DNA of 54,577 nt, taken from CAZTDD01 sp964612675. Its GTDB lineage: Bacteria; Hinthialibacterota; Hinthialibacteria; Hinthialibacterales; JAKPRU01. Numbering within the stretch: the first letter of the stretch is position 1; every line of letters begins with the position of its first letter. The notes under the pieces are model-generated. The model ran no database searches and had not been told where the DNA came from. It saw only the letters and a program-made list of their open reading frames with translations. The stretch is taken from positions 1-54,577 of the forward strand of contig CAZTDD010000034.1 of assembly GCA_964612675.1 (NCBI GenBank), given 5' to 3'. The position numbers and the translations under genes were made by a program. This document shows positions 15,638-22,965 of this stretch, in pieces.

Positions 15638-17686
15638 ATGGAGAATCGAGTCCACAAAAGCTGTACAAGGTCGTTGTTTCTCGCGTTCGGAGTTGTGCTT
15701 GTATGTGCGAACGCGAGCATTGCCGGAGAGGGGCTACGATCGGAGATCGAGAACGTTGCGATCAATAGTCTGCTTCAACCCGAAGTCACGTTCACGCTCA
15801 CCGATAATCAAGGCAACCCGCTCATGTTGGAGGACGTATCGGCCCGGTTCATTCTTGCCCGTTTGGAGATTGTCAACGCGGAAAAGGGAAGCGAACGCTA
15901 CTACAGCTATACAACACGAACGCAGACGGTCCCGGAGGGCTATCCAAACGCCGGGCAATCGGCGGTCCAGGCCACATACGACTCAGGCGGGACGTTTCAG
16001 GAACTCGGTCCGGGACGCTACCAGTACATATTCTCCACTGCGTTGCCCAACGACTATAACCAGACACTGACACATACGATGAGCGCCCAAATTGAGCGGG
16101 AGACGGATGAAAAGCTCTACGTCGCCAACCCGCTGTTTCACTTCGTCCCCGCCGGTGGCGACGTAGAAGTTCTTCGGAACGTGGTTACTACGCAGGCCTG
16201 CAACAAATGTCATACGAGTCTGGGGATCCACGGAGGCGGACGGAAAGAGGTGGGACTTTGCCTCCTATGCCACAACCCGCAGTCAACCGATCCCGACACC
16301 GGCAATACGGTCGACATGGCGATTATGACTCACAAGATCCATCGAGGCGCTGGACTGCCAAGTGTCCAGGCAGGCGAGCCCTACAAGATCGTCGGATACC
16401 GACAAAGCGTCCATAATTACTCTCACGTGGAATTCCCCATGGATATACGAAATTGTCAGGTCTGCCACGCGGGGGAACGCGGCCACGTATACAAAACCGC
16501 CCCGACCCGAGCGGTCTGCGGCTCGTGCCATGACAATATCAATTTCGAGACCGGCGAGGGACACGGTGTAGGAATCCCACAATACAACGATTCACAATGT
16601 ACGGCGTGTCACATTCCGGAAGGACCTGAATTCGGTATCGGCATTGCCGGTGCGCACACAGTACCGACAAAATCCGAGGCTCTTAAAGGCCTGAACGCAG
16701 AAATCGCCGAGGTAATGAACGCAGAGCCCGGCGAGCGACCGATTGTTCATTTCACGCTCCAAGAGAACGACGGAACGAGCGTACAGCCAAGCAGCTTGAG
16801 TACCCTCGCGATTACATTCGGCGGCCCGACCAGAGAATACACTCGGTATTTCCGTGAGGATGGGTCCGCGGCCACACGAGAGGGAGACGTCTGGTCTTAC
16901 ATGTTTACCGATCCGATTCCATTGGATGCGCAGGGAACCTATTCTTTCGCGATAGAAGCAAGACGCAATGTCGTTGTGAAGGACCGCCCGGAAGGCCAAG
17001 AGGACGTCGAGGTTACCGAAGCTGCAAACAACCCGGTAAAACTGGTCGCAATAACCACAGATGAAGCGGTACCGCGCCGTCATTTGGTCGATCTCGGGAA
17101 ATGTAACGATTGCCACGATCAACTCTCTTTCCACGGTTCGTTGCGAAATCAAATCGATTACTGTGTCGTCTGTCACAATCCCACGGTGAGCGATATTCGA
17201 AGACGGCCGGAGGACGCGGGCGGCGGAGAATCGGTCGGTTTCGCTTACATGATTCATAAGATCCACACGGGTCATGAGTTGGAGCAAGACTACACGGTTT
17301 ACGGATACGGCAACCGGCCGCATGACTACAATGAAGTATTGTTCCCAGGGAATCGGAAGGAATGCTCGATCTGTCACGTCGAGGATGTTCCAGCGCTTCC
17401 CATCTCTCAACATGCGTTGGCGATCAATTTCGTCGATAAAGACGGAGAGGAAGTGAATATTCCGCCCACGACGGCGGCGTGCACGTCGTGCCACGACATG
17501 CGTGATGTGGTCGCGCACGCGAAGCTGAACACCACCTCGAACGGAGTGGAATCGTGCGCGGTCTGTCATCGGACGGGCCGTCACGCGAGTGTGGAGATGG
17601 CGCATGAGCAGGATGTGTTCCTGCATGTTTCGGAACAGATCGGGCCGCCGGATACGTCAATCAATTTCTGGGATTTGCACCGATAA
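15638..17686 (+). CDS. OmcA/MtrC-family decahaem cytochrome c
   Basis: Protein of 682 residues with a Sec signal (cut after IAG, about residue 30) and no lipobox. Ten CXXCH sites come as two pentads separated by a beta domain: CNKCH, CLLCH, CQVCH, CGSCH, CTACH, then CNDCH, CVVCH, CSICH, CTSCH, CAVCH. The repeats KCHTSLGIHGGGR / DCHDQLSFHGSLR and MTHKIHRGAGL / MIHKIHTGHEL mark the OmcA/MtrC fold (beta domain I, pentahaem II, beta III, pentahaem IV). Family members sit at the outer surface and reduce minerals or electrodes, usually with an MtrB porin; none is present here and the lack of a lipobox argues for a periplasmic or secreted form. AGGAGGAAG precedes the ATG. Confidence 0.92.
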   Translation: MENRVHKSCTRSLFLAFGVVLVCANASIAGEGLRSEIENVAINSLLQPEVTFTLTDNQGNPLMLEDVSARFILARLEIVNAEKGSERYYSYTTRTQTVPEGYPNAGQSAVQATYDSGGTFQELGPGRYQYIFSTALPNDYNQTLTHTMSAQIERETDEKLYVANPLFHFVPAGGDVEVLRNVVTTQACNKCHTSLGIHGGGRKEVGLCLLCHNPQSTDPDTGNTVDMAIMTHKIHRGAGLPSVQAGEPYKIVGYRQSVHNYSHVEFPMDIRNCQVCHAGERGHVYKTAPTRAVCGSCHDNINFETGEGHGVGIPQYNDSQCTACHIPEGPEFGIGIAGAHTVPTKSEALKGLNAEIAEVMNAEPGERPIVHFTLQENDGTSVQPSSLSTLAITFGGPTREYTRYFREDGSAATREGDVWSYMFTDPIPLDAQGTYSFAIEARRNVVVKDRPEGQEDVEVTEAANNPVKLVAITTDEAVPRRHLVDLGKCNDCHDQLSFHGSLRNQIDYCVVCHNPTVSDIRRRPEDAGGGESVGFAYMIHKIHTGHELEQDYTVYGYGNRPHDYNEVLFPGNRKECSICHVEDVPALPISQHALAINFVDKDGEEVNIPPTTAACTSCHDMRDVVAHAKLNTTSNGVESCAVCHRTGRHASVEMAHEQDVFLHVSEQIGPPDTSINFWDLHR

Positions 17687-17713
17687 GAAGTCGGCGGCCG
17701 ACTGCGAAACCGA

Positions 17714-17746
17714 AGGCCGGTTATCGAGCGTGGAACCGGCCTTTTT
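17714..17746 (+). terminator. Rho-independent terminator of the cytochrome operon
   Basis: AGGCCGGTT (17714-17722), 11-base loop, AACCGGCCT (17734-17742), then TTTT. It lies 28 bases past the decahaem gene stop. Confidence 0.85.
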
Positions 17747-17836
17747 CTGTAAATGTAGAATCAGAATCTGGTTTACGAAGCGCTTCAATAGTCAGCGCGG
17801 AATTGACGCGACACCTTGGGATCGGCCGCTACGGCC

Positions 17837-18973
17837 TCACACCAACCACGTCTTGACTCGACAGATCCGCTCCTGTACAGCGACTCCGTTCGGACAGGAG
17901 ACGACACACTGGTCGCATGTATCGCAGGATATTCGGCGACTCTTCTGAGCAATTGACGAGAAATTGGCTCGGGCGAGATTCATGTCTTTGTATCCATCGA
18001 CGTACATCGCGGTGCGGACCAGATCGGACACCGCCAAACCGTTTGGACATTGTCCATCGCACACACGGCACATACGGCAGAAACGTCGGGAATTATACGC
18101 ATACGTGGTTCGAAGGATCTGTCGATCATCCTCGGAAAGGGGCTGTTGTATAGCGACTACATTATTCTCGACTTGCTCCACAGTGTTCATATTGACAGGA
18201 ATGCTGTGAATACGGGAATCGGCGGCCAACCAGCGCAGAAGCGCATCCGGCGTGTTCGTCGTTTTCTCGTAGAACTTTCCCGCAAGCGGTTTCATCGGAG
18301 TGATGCCCACCCCCGCATCATGAAGCCAGCCCAGTTGTTCACCGGCTTCCGGCGGCGCCAGATAGTTGTAGGTCATCATGACGACATCGATCGGCGACTC
18401 CGGGGCGGTGAGATGGGGTACATCCTTATCGAGGCTGTGCGTCGTGATTCCGGACCACCGGATTTTACCTGCTTTTCGAGACATCTCGACGGCCTCGTGA
18501 AATTCGTTCACCACTTCCGGTTTGGGCGTGATAACAAACCAAACATCCAGATAATCGAGACCGGATTGCTGCAGAAAACTATCCAGATCCTCGATCAAAA
18601 GAGTCCGCGACTCTTTGGGATGCGACATGTATGCAACATGGATTTGGTCTCTGTATGGGAGAAGCGCCTCGCAGGCGTCAAGATTGTATGTCGGGTCCCT
18701 GTCGCCCATATGGAAATAATTGACGCCGAGTTCGACGGCGCGCGTGTAAGCGGGTTTGTTTTTTACCTGAGTACACCCGAATCCAAGGAGGGACACGGAA
18801 ATCCCGGTCCGACCGAGTACACGTTTCGGCATTTCGGTCGTCGGTTTGTCACAGCGTACGGTGGAGAGAATCGAAAATCCCAGCGCTACCGCAGCGGATT
18901 TCTTGGTGGTGGTTTCCAAAAACTCTCTCCGGCTCAGCGAATAGGTGTCTTTTGAACTCTCCTCACGTTTCAT
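17837..18973 (-). CDS. Tat-exported aldo/keto reductase-like protein with two [4Fe-4S] clusters
   Basis: Protein of 378 residues. The N-terminus SRREFLETTTKKSAAVALGFSIL is a Tat signal; the following LSTVRC might be a lipobox. Residues about 48-290 match the AKR barrel (VLGRTGISVSLLGFG). The catalytic tetrad looks degenerate: the usual aspartate and lysine positions read GVNYFHMGDRDP and VAYMSH, and the histidine of the DLYQLH motif is lost in DVWFVIT. The C-terminus carries two CxxCxxCxxxCP sites (CRMCRVCDGQCP near 305, CDTCDQCVVSCP near 350), typical of dicluster ferredoxins. It is convergent with the decahaem gene and could be an exported redox carrier; whether it still reduces a carbonyl is doubtful. 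Confidence 0.85.
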   Translation of the reverse strand: MKREESSKDTYSLSRREFLETTTKKSAAVALGFSILSTVRCDKPTTEMPKRVLGRTGISVSLLGFGCTQVKNKPAYTRAVELGVNYFHMGDRDPTYNLDACEALLPYRDQIHVAYMSHPKESRTLLIEDLDSFLQQSGLDYLDVWFVITPKPEVVNEFHEAVEMSRKAGKIRWSGITTHSLDKDVPHLTAPESPIDVVMMTYNYLAPPEAGEQLGWLHDAGVGITPMKPLAGKFYEKTTNTPDALLRWLAADSRIHSIPVNMNTVEQVENNVVAIQQPLSEDDRQILRTTYAYNSRRFCRMCRVCDGQCPNGLAVSDLVRTAMYVDGYKDMNLARANFSSIAQKSRRISCDTCDQCVVSCPNGVAVQERICRVKTWLV

Positions 18974-19048
18974 CGTTTTGCCCTCATTACCGTGTATTTC
19001 GTTAGTGGGCTACGTTTCGGTTTGAGCCCGGACTACAAGCGTATTCTT

Positions 19049-19348
19049 TCAGGGAGTGACGCGGTAACGCCAATAGAAAGGACGGCGTTTCTGTGGGGCG
19101 ATCGCCACGATCCACACGATATCAGATAGATCACGGTAGTAGACCGTATGCGGAAAACGTCGAAGGAGAAAACCTCGAGTGCCGTATTCGGCCTGCCGCC
19201 AACGTTCGGGAGCCTTCTGAATACTTCGAAATGCCTCCTCGGCTTCCGAAAGGAAGTGCAAGCCTAATCCCGGAACCTGGTTCTCGTAGTACGCCACTTC
19301 CTCCCACAGCTCGGCCTCGGCGTCGTGGTGAATGATCAGGGGTTTCAT
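19049..19348 (-). CDS. RelE/ParE-family toxin
   Basis: A 99-residue protein of the ParE type: EAELWEEVAYYENQVPGLGLHFLSEAEEAF at the N-terminus, then RRFPHTVYYRDLSDIVWIVAIAPQKRRPFYW, the usual end of ParE/RelE proteins. ParE members target gyrase, RelE members cut mRNA on the ribosome; sequence alone points to the ParE side. Its start overlaps the antitoxin stop by four bases (ATGA), antitoxin first. It begins the TA island at 19.0-22.9 kb. Confidence 0.88.
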   Translation of the reverse strand: MKPLIIHHDAEAELWEEVAYYENQVPGLGLHFLSEAEEAFRSIQKAPERWRQAEYGTRGFLLRRFPHTVYYRDLSDIVWIVAIAPQKRRPFYWRYRVTP

Positions 19349-19572
19349 TCGTAGCGAGCCCTGATCTCGCGGAGTACGTCTGCAGCCGGACGTCCTCTTG
19401 CGGTGCCGTTGTCGATCTCGTCAACGCGGCGTGCAATTTCGGCCTCCCACTCGTCAGCGAAATCTCCCTTTTCAGGCTCCAGACTGGCTATCAGAATACG
19501 GGCGAGGTGGGCTCGTTCCTTTTCTCCCAAGGCCAGCGCCTCGGCTGTCGTCTGTTCGAGTGTGAGCGGCAT
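19345..19572 (-). CDS. Addiction-module antitoxin (PF09720-type)
   Basis: A 75-residue acidic protein whose body ALALGEKERAHLARILIASLEP and VDEIDNGTARGRPAADVLREIRARY are the family pattern of the putative addiction module component group (helical N-terminus, then a toxin-binding tail ending in the ...L..IRARY helix). It pairs with the ParE-like toxin downstream through an ATGA overlap. A second family member without its toxin lies at 20610-20819. Confidence 0.85.
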   Translation of the reverse strand: MPLTLEQTTAEALALGEKERAHLARILIASLEPEKGDFADEWEAEIARRVDEIDNGTARGRPAADVLREIRARYE

Positions 19573-19806
19573 CTGTTCGTCCCCCTACGGATGACTAAAC
19601 TTCTATTCTATGAATATATCCGTTTCGCAGGCATTCGGCAATGTGGTCAGGTTTTCTTGGGGATATAGCGGCGGGGGGGGGGTGATTGAACGGTCCTTCG
19701 GTCTCACGACAGTTTGTTTGTTGGCTGTGTTTTGGCATCCGCCCATGCGACAGCCGCATTGCTCTACACCTGCTGCAAAGGAGTCGGTGTTTCCCGTGAC
19801 CGGTGG

Positions 19807-19815
19807 TGGTATAAT
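19807..19815 (+). promoter_or_regulatory. Extended -10 promoter for the DUF433/DUF5615 pair
   Basis: TGGTATAAT, a TGn extension with perfect TATAAT (19810-19815); the -35 region is weak. Predicted start near 19822, 60 bases before the ATG at 19884. Apart from a G-run (about 19672-19680), the rest of the 311-base gap 19573-19883 shows nothing recognisable. Confidence 0.5.
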
Positions 19816-19883
19816 CAGACTGTGAGAGATTGAGGGTTAGTTGACGGCGAATTCGGAGGAGTATTCAAAGTGAGGCGATAAAC

Positions 19884-20120
19884 ATGGCAGGCCAATGGAT
19901 TGTATCGGACCCAAACATCATGATGGGCAAACCCGTTGTTGCCGGAACTCGCATAACGGTGGAACTGATCTTGGAGAAATTGGCCGCCGGCGAGACCGTT
20001 GAACAGATTCTTGAAGCGCATCCTCGTCTAACACGTGAGGCGATTCAGGCGGCGCTCAAGTTCGCCGCAGAGGCTATGCGTGCGGATGTGGTTTATCCGA
20101 TCCCCGGGACGGCGGCATGA
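19884..20120 (+). CDS. DUF433 (VapB54-like) antitoxin
   Basis: A 78-residue protein with the DUF433 pattern: IVSDPNIMMGKPVVAGTRITVELILEKLAAGETVEQILEAHPRLTREAIQAALKFA, a winged-helix DNA-binding fold. Its stop overlaps the start of the DUF5615 gene (ATGA), the standard order in this class of putative TA module. GAGG precedes the start. A paralogous pair lies at 43821-44420. Confidence 0.9.
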   Translation: MAGQWIVSDPNIMMGKPVVAGTRITVELILEKLAAGETVEQILEAHPRLTREAIQAALKFAAEAMRADVVYPIPGTAA

Positions 20121-20473
20121 ACCTGTTGGCGGATGAGAGCGTAGACGGTCCCATCGTCGTGTACCTGCGGCGCGCTGGATATACAGTCGGGTACACAGCC
20201 GAAATGGAGCCAGGCGTCTCGGACCAGGCTGTACTTGATCGAGCCAATCGTGAAGAAAGTCTGTTATTAACGGCTGATAAGGACTTTGGCGAGCTGGTTT
20301 ATCGCCAGCGTCCTCTGATGTTTGGAGTGGTGCTGATTCGTCTGGAGGGGTTACTACCCTCGGAGAAGGCGGAAGTCGTAACCTCGGCACTTGATAAACA
20401 CGGCGAGGAATTGCCAAATGCGTTTACTGTAATCCCCACCAAGACGGTTCATATTCGCCGTCCGAGACAGTGA
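20117..20473 (+). CDS. DUF5615 PIN-like toxin
   Basis: A 118-residue protein with the DUF5615 PIN-like layout: MNLLADESVDGPIVVYLRRAG (first acidic pair D6, E7), VLDRANREESLLLTADKDFGELV with the second acidic cluster, and a C-terminal strand. PIN domains are Mg-dependent RNases and these proteins are thought to be toxins countered by DUF433 partners. It is complete and in operon with its partner. Confidence 0.88.
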   Translation: MNLLADESVDGPIVVYLRRAGYTVGYTAEMEPGVSDQAVLDRANREESLLLTADKDFGELVYRQRPLMFGVVLIRLEGLLPSEKAEVVTSALDKHGEELPNAFTVIPTKTVHIRRPRQ

Positions 20474-20507
20474 GTTCGATTTCCGAGAAGTCCAAGACCA
20501 GAGCTAC

Positions 20508-20603
20508 TCATTGAGCCTTTACCAAAGTCTCATTCGGTTTTGGAAGGCCCAGATCCGCAAAGACGTTGCCGGTGCCGATTTCGTAGTTGATTTTCTTGCT
20601 CAT
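20508..20603 (-). pseudogene. Fragment of a HigA-like Xre antitoxin
   Basis: Thirty-one codons reading MSKKINYEIGTGNVFADLGL, then PKPNETLVKAQ, then a TGA stop. The intact antitoxin at 22142-22477 begins MMKDKVDYEISSGNVFADLGLPNPEETLAKAQ and continues into its helix-turn-helix, so this copy ends exactly before the DNA-binding domain. It starts seven bases after the stop of the addiction antitoxin at 20610, with no toxin nearby. It is either a relic or a short peptide still able to bind a toxin. Confidence 0.7.
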
Positions 20604-20609
20604 ACTGTT

Positions 20610-20819
20610 CTATCGTTCCTGCTGAAAGACTTCTTCCATAGGAATGGCTTCCAGTCGTCCTTCGCGATACGCTTTCAGGCGTTTTTCGGCTTCTTCCGCC
20701 CATATTTCATCTAAAGACGTACCGCGTTGGTCGAGACTGTTCACTATCGCTTCAAGCAGCATGAGTCTTTCCTCTGGTTTCAATTTCAACGCTTCGTTGA
20801 GGATGTCTTTGCTGTTCAT
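20610..20819 (-). CDS. Orphan addiction-module antitoxin
   Basis: A 69-residue acidic protein (ALKLKPEERLMLLEAIVNSLDQ, IWAEEAEKRLKAYREGRLEAIPMEEVF) of the same family as the antitoxin at 19345-19572 and the same length class. The expected RelE/ParE toxin gene is missing; the HigA-like fragment follows instead. It is probably left over from a decayed module, or a solitary antitoxin that can neutralise toxins encoded elsewhere. Confidence 0.8.
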   Translation of the reverse strand: MNSKDILNEALKLKPEERLMLLEAIVNSLDQRGTSLDEIWAEEAEKRLKAYREGRLEAIPMEEVFQQER

Positions 20820-20964
20820 GACAGGTGGCTTTCATAAAGTTGAATATTTTATTATACCACAGGACACGAGCGACGCATCTCTCTCGAACCATTCGATCTG
20901 CCGATCACCTAAAGCGCCTCACGACGGCGCGTTTCAGGATGCGGCGCGACCGTTTCCGGCCTCT

Positions 20965-21195
20965 CTAATCTGCGCTCGAAAGCCGGCCGTCAATGATCTG
21001 TCTGCCAGCATCTATACAACGTTGAATGGCTTCGTTTCTCGTACTGAAAGTCCCTTTTTCGTCCAAGAAATTCTGTACGACAGTTTGATTAGATGTATCG
21101 CTCTGTATATAGCCGTGGGCAACCCAACCGTTGGAATCGGCCAGCTGATACACTGTCGGGACAATGACACACCTTTTGTAGAGAACTTCGTTCAT
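20965..21195 (-). CDS. Hypothetical 76-residue protein
   Basis: Small soluble protein. The pattern GWVAHGYI...NQTVVQNFLDEKGTFSTRNEAIQRCIDAGRQIIDGR resembles small HlyU/DUF-type proteins whose strands and helix carry a conserved GRxIIDG end, but I cannot name the family. No membrane segment or catalytic motif. It lies inside the TA island between an antitoxin gene and a PIN-like gene, all on the minus strand. Confidence 0.6.
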   Translation of the reverse strand: MNEVLYKRCVIVPTVYQLADSNGWVAHGYIQSDTSNQTVVQNFLDEKGTFSTRNEAIQRCIDAGRQIIDGRLSSAD

Positions 21196-21236
21196 ATCGG
21201 ACTCCTTTTCAGTTTACCGGCCGGTACCTAGATTTT

Positions 21237-21728
21237 CTATAAATGGAGTAGATTCTCTCTATTTAGAAACTGCTCCACAACCGACACGAATTCGCTGGGT
21301 TTCAGAATTCTGATTTGGCATAGTCGAAACAACTCTTCTGCTCGCTTCAATATTCGCGAATCTGTTGTTATGAAATATCCGCCGTATTTCTGCGCCTCAA
21401 AAACATGTTTCGCGTCCTCACGGATATTCTCAACTTTCCCGTTTCCTGCGAGAATTGTTTCAATACGCCGAAGTCTATCGACTTCTCCCGGGGTTAAGTC
21501 CACTTGAATTGTAAAAACTTGATTTTGGGCTTCACGCTTAACCCAGGCAGGGGTATTAGGATGGTCGATCTCCTTTTGAGTTGAATGAGCAATTTGAACG
21601 TCAAGTGTGTCTTCTTCGCGCAGCCTGAATATCTCAAGCGAAGCTCTATCCTCAGGCTCATACTTGGGATCGAAAGCACACGAATCGATGAAAGTATTAA
21701 TTCTGAAAGGAGATTGCAGATTTTTCAT
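21237..21728 (-). CDS. PIN-like nuclease domain protein
   Basis: A 163-residue protein with PIN-fold marks: a first strand ending NTFIDSCAFDP (Asp near residue 15), a helix with QIAHSTQKEID, then EDAKHVFEAQKYGGYFITTDSRILKRA (acidic pair in EDAKH, conserved TTDSRIL strand), followed by a short C-terminal helix. This order matches PIN-domain RNases outside the VapC group. No antitoxin overlaps it; the DUF433 gene upstream ends 65 bases away and could be its partner. RNase function is inferred from the fold. Confidence 0.65.
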   Translation of the reverse strand: MKNLQSPFRINTFIDSCAFDPKYEPEDRASLEIFRLREEDTLDVQIAHSTQKEIDHPNTPAWVKREAQNQVFTIQVDLTPGEVDRLRRIETILAGNGKVENIREDAKHVFEAQKYGGYFITTDSRILKRAEELFRLCQIRILKPSEFVSVVEQFLNRENLLHL

Positions 21729-21792
21729 AATAATCCTATCTCACGGCGTACAATGTTCTTGAAATCCCCGTGGACTGCTGAGTGAACCACGA

Positions 21793-22128
21793 TTAGCACT
21801 CCCCACCGGGCCGCCGTGCCAAGAGACGATCGCGTATGCCTGATGGGTCAAACCGGGCTTCGTTCTGCTGTCGAATGTCCTCAGACTGCTGTCGCCGCTG
21901 CTCAAGATAGGCGTCCACCTCATCCCGTCGTCTGAGATAGTAGGCGATGACCGAGTACACATCCGCCAAATCCAGAGACGGATACTGCTGCGCGATCTCC
22001 TCAGCTGTACACCCGTTATGAAACGCGTAGACCAGCGTATCCAATGTCACTCGTGTTTTGCCAACGCGGATAACGCCATGCGCGTCTTCTCTTAAAGGAA
22101 CGGTTTCGCGCGGGATTGTGAGAGTCAT
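21793..22128 (-). CDS. DUF433 protein with C-terminal helical extension
   Basis: A 111-residue protein: IRVGKTRVTLDTLVYAFHNGCTAEEIAQQYPSLDLADVYSVIAYYL is the DUF433 core, followed by a charged tail (EVDAYLEQRRQQSEDIRQQNEARF) that would bind a toxin. ATG 22128 is preferred because longer starts have no ribosome site and fall inside the HigA gene. The usual DUF5615 partner is absent; the next gene downstream (21237-21728) is a different PIN-like protein. Confidence 0.8.
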   Translation of the reverse strand: MTLTIPRETVPLREDAHGVIRVGKTRVTLDTLVYAFHNGCTAEEIAQQYPSLDLADVYSVIAYYLRRRDEVDAYLEQRRQQSEDIRQQNEARFDPSGIRDRLLARRPGGEC

Positions 22129-22141
22129 GTTCTTCTTCTCG

Positions 22142-22477
22142 CTAACCTGTCGCGACCACGTTGATACCGGCACTCTCTCGTGAACTCTCTTTCGGTCGTA
22201 CGATAATCTCCACCTCATGGTCAAGTGCATTCAGAAACCGAAGCAGACGTTCCATCGAAAAGCCCGAAAGGTTGCCCCGAACGACGTTGGAGACTTTTGA
22301 CTGAGGAACCCCGAGGATCTTTCCAGCCTGCGCCTGAGTGAGCCCCTTCTCTTCGATAATCGTGTGTATCTGATGGGCTATTTGAGCTTTCGCCAACGTC
22401 TCCTCAGGATTCGGAAGTCCCAAATCAGCGAAAACATTGCCGCTGCTGATTTCGTAATCCACTTTGTCCTTCATCAT
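22142..22477 (-). CDS. higA: HigA-like Xre antitoxin
   Basis: A 111-residue protein. Residues about 1-32 (DYEISSGNVFADLGLPNPEETLAKAQ) are the toxin-binding N-terminal segment; the helix-turn-helix follows, IIEEKGLTQAQAGKILGVPQSKVSNVVRGNLSGFSMERLLRFLNAL. It is encoded after the toxin and overlaps it by four bases, the reversed order typical of higBA. It should repress its own operon through the palindrome at the promoter (22874-22886). The short tail VEIIVRPK closes the family pattern. Confidence 0.9.
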   Translation of the reverse strand: MMKDKVDYEISSGNVFADLGLPNPEETLAKAQIAHQIHTIIEEKGLTQAQAGKILGVPQSKVSNVVRGNLSGFSMERLLRFLNALDHEVEIIVRPKESSRESAGINVVATG

Positions 22478-22836
22478 ACCTTGCCTCCAGCGCGGAACTC
22501 AGCATGAAGGTCACGCGCCTCTTTCAATCGTTGTTTGATTAGATCCATATGTCGCTTCAAAGTCCTTTTTCCTGTTTTTGACTTCTTTTGGAAGGTGTGG
22601 AGTACATAGACGAAACCCTCAAACTTCACAGTATACACTGCCCGATACGCGTCTCCTGCGAAATCTTCAACCACCTCCAACACACTTCCCCCGCCGAATC
22701 CCTTCAGCGGCTTGGCGTCAGGATGTTTCGCGCCAAGCTGAGCCTTAAACAGTGCCTGTCCAAATACTGAGCGAACCCGCTTCGGAAACCTCCTCAGATT
22801 CTCTCGAGATGATCCAAGCCAGATTACCTCTTTCAT
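22474..22836 (-). CDS. higB: HigB/RelE-type toxin (phage Gp49-like family)
   Basis: A 120-residue protein: VIWLGSSRENLRRFPKRVRSVFGQALFKAQLG, then KPLKGFGGGSVLEVVEDFAGDAYRAVYTVKFEGFVYVLHTFQKKSKTGKRT, the Gp49-like HigB pattern with a basic end. Related toxins cleave mRNA at the ribosome. ATG 22836, with GGAGG 10 bases upstream, is preferred to the start five codons earlier. Confidence 0.9.
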   Translation of the reverse strand: MKEVIWLGSSRENLRRFPKRVRSVFGQALFKAQLGAKHPDAKPLKGFGGGSVLEVVEDFAGDAYRAVYTVKFEGFVYVLHTFQKKSKTGKRTLKRHMDLIKQRLKEARDLHAEFRAGGKV

Positions 22837-22853
22837 ACCCGCTACCTCCAATC

Positions 22854-22886
22854 ATATTATGCCTGATCTGGTATAGTTGTCAACTA
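22854..22886 (-). promoter_or_regulatory. higBA promoter with palindromic operator
   Basis: Minus strand: TTGACA (22878-22883), 18-base spacer, TAATAT (22854-22859). The 13-base palindrome TAGTTG-T-CAACTA (22874-22886) covers the -35 box, as expected for HigA autorepression. Confidence 0.6.
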
Positions 22887-22965
22887 CGAAGCTCAAATCG
22901 CTTCTCGAATGAAGGCGTAGGGACTATAGGCAGACCTGTCGACCCCGTTCTCGATAGCTCATCAG

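Noticed and set aside
16592..17626. 344-codon minus-strand frame opposite the decahaem gene
   Set aside because: Antisense of a certain OmcA/MtrC-family gene.
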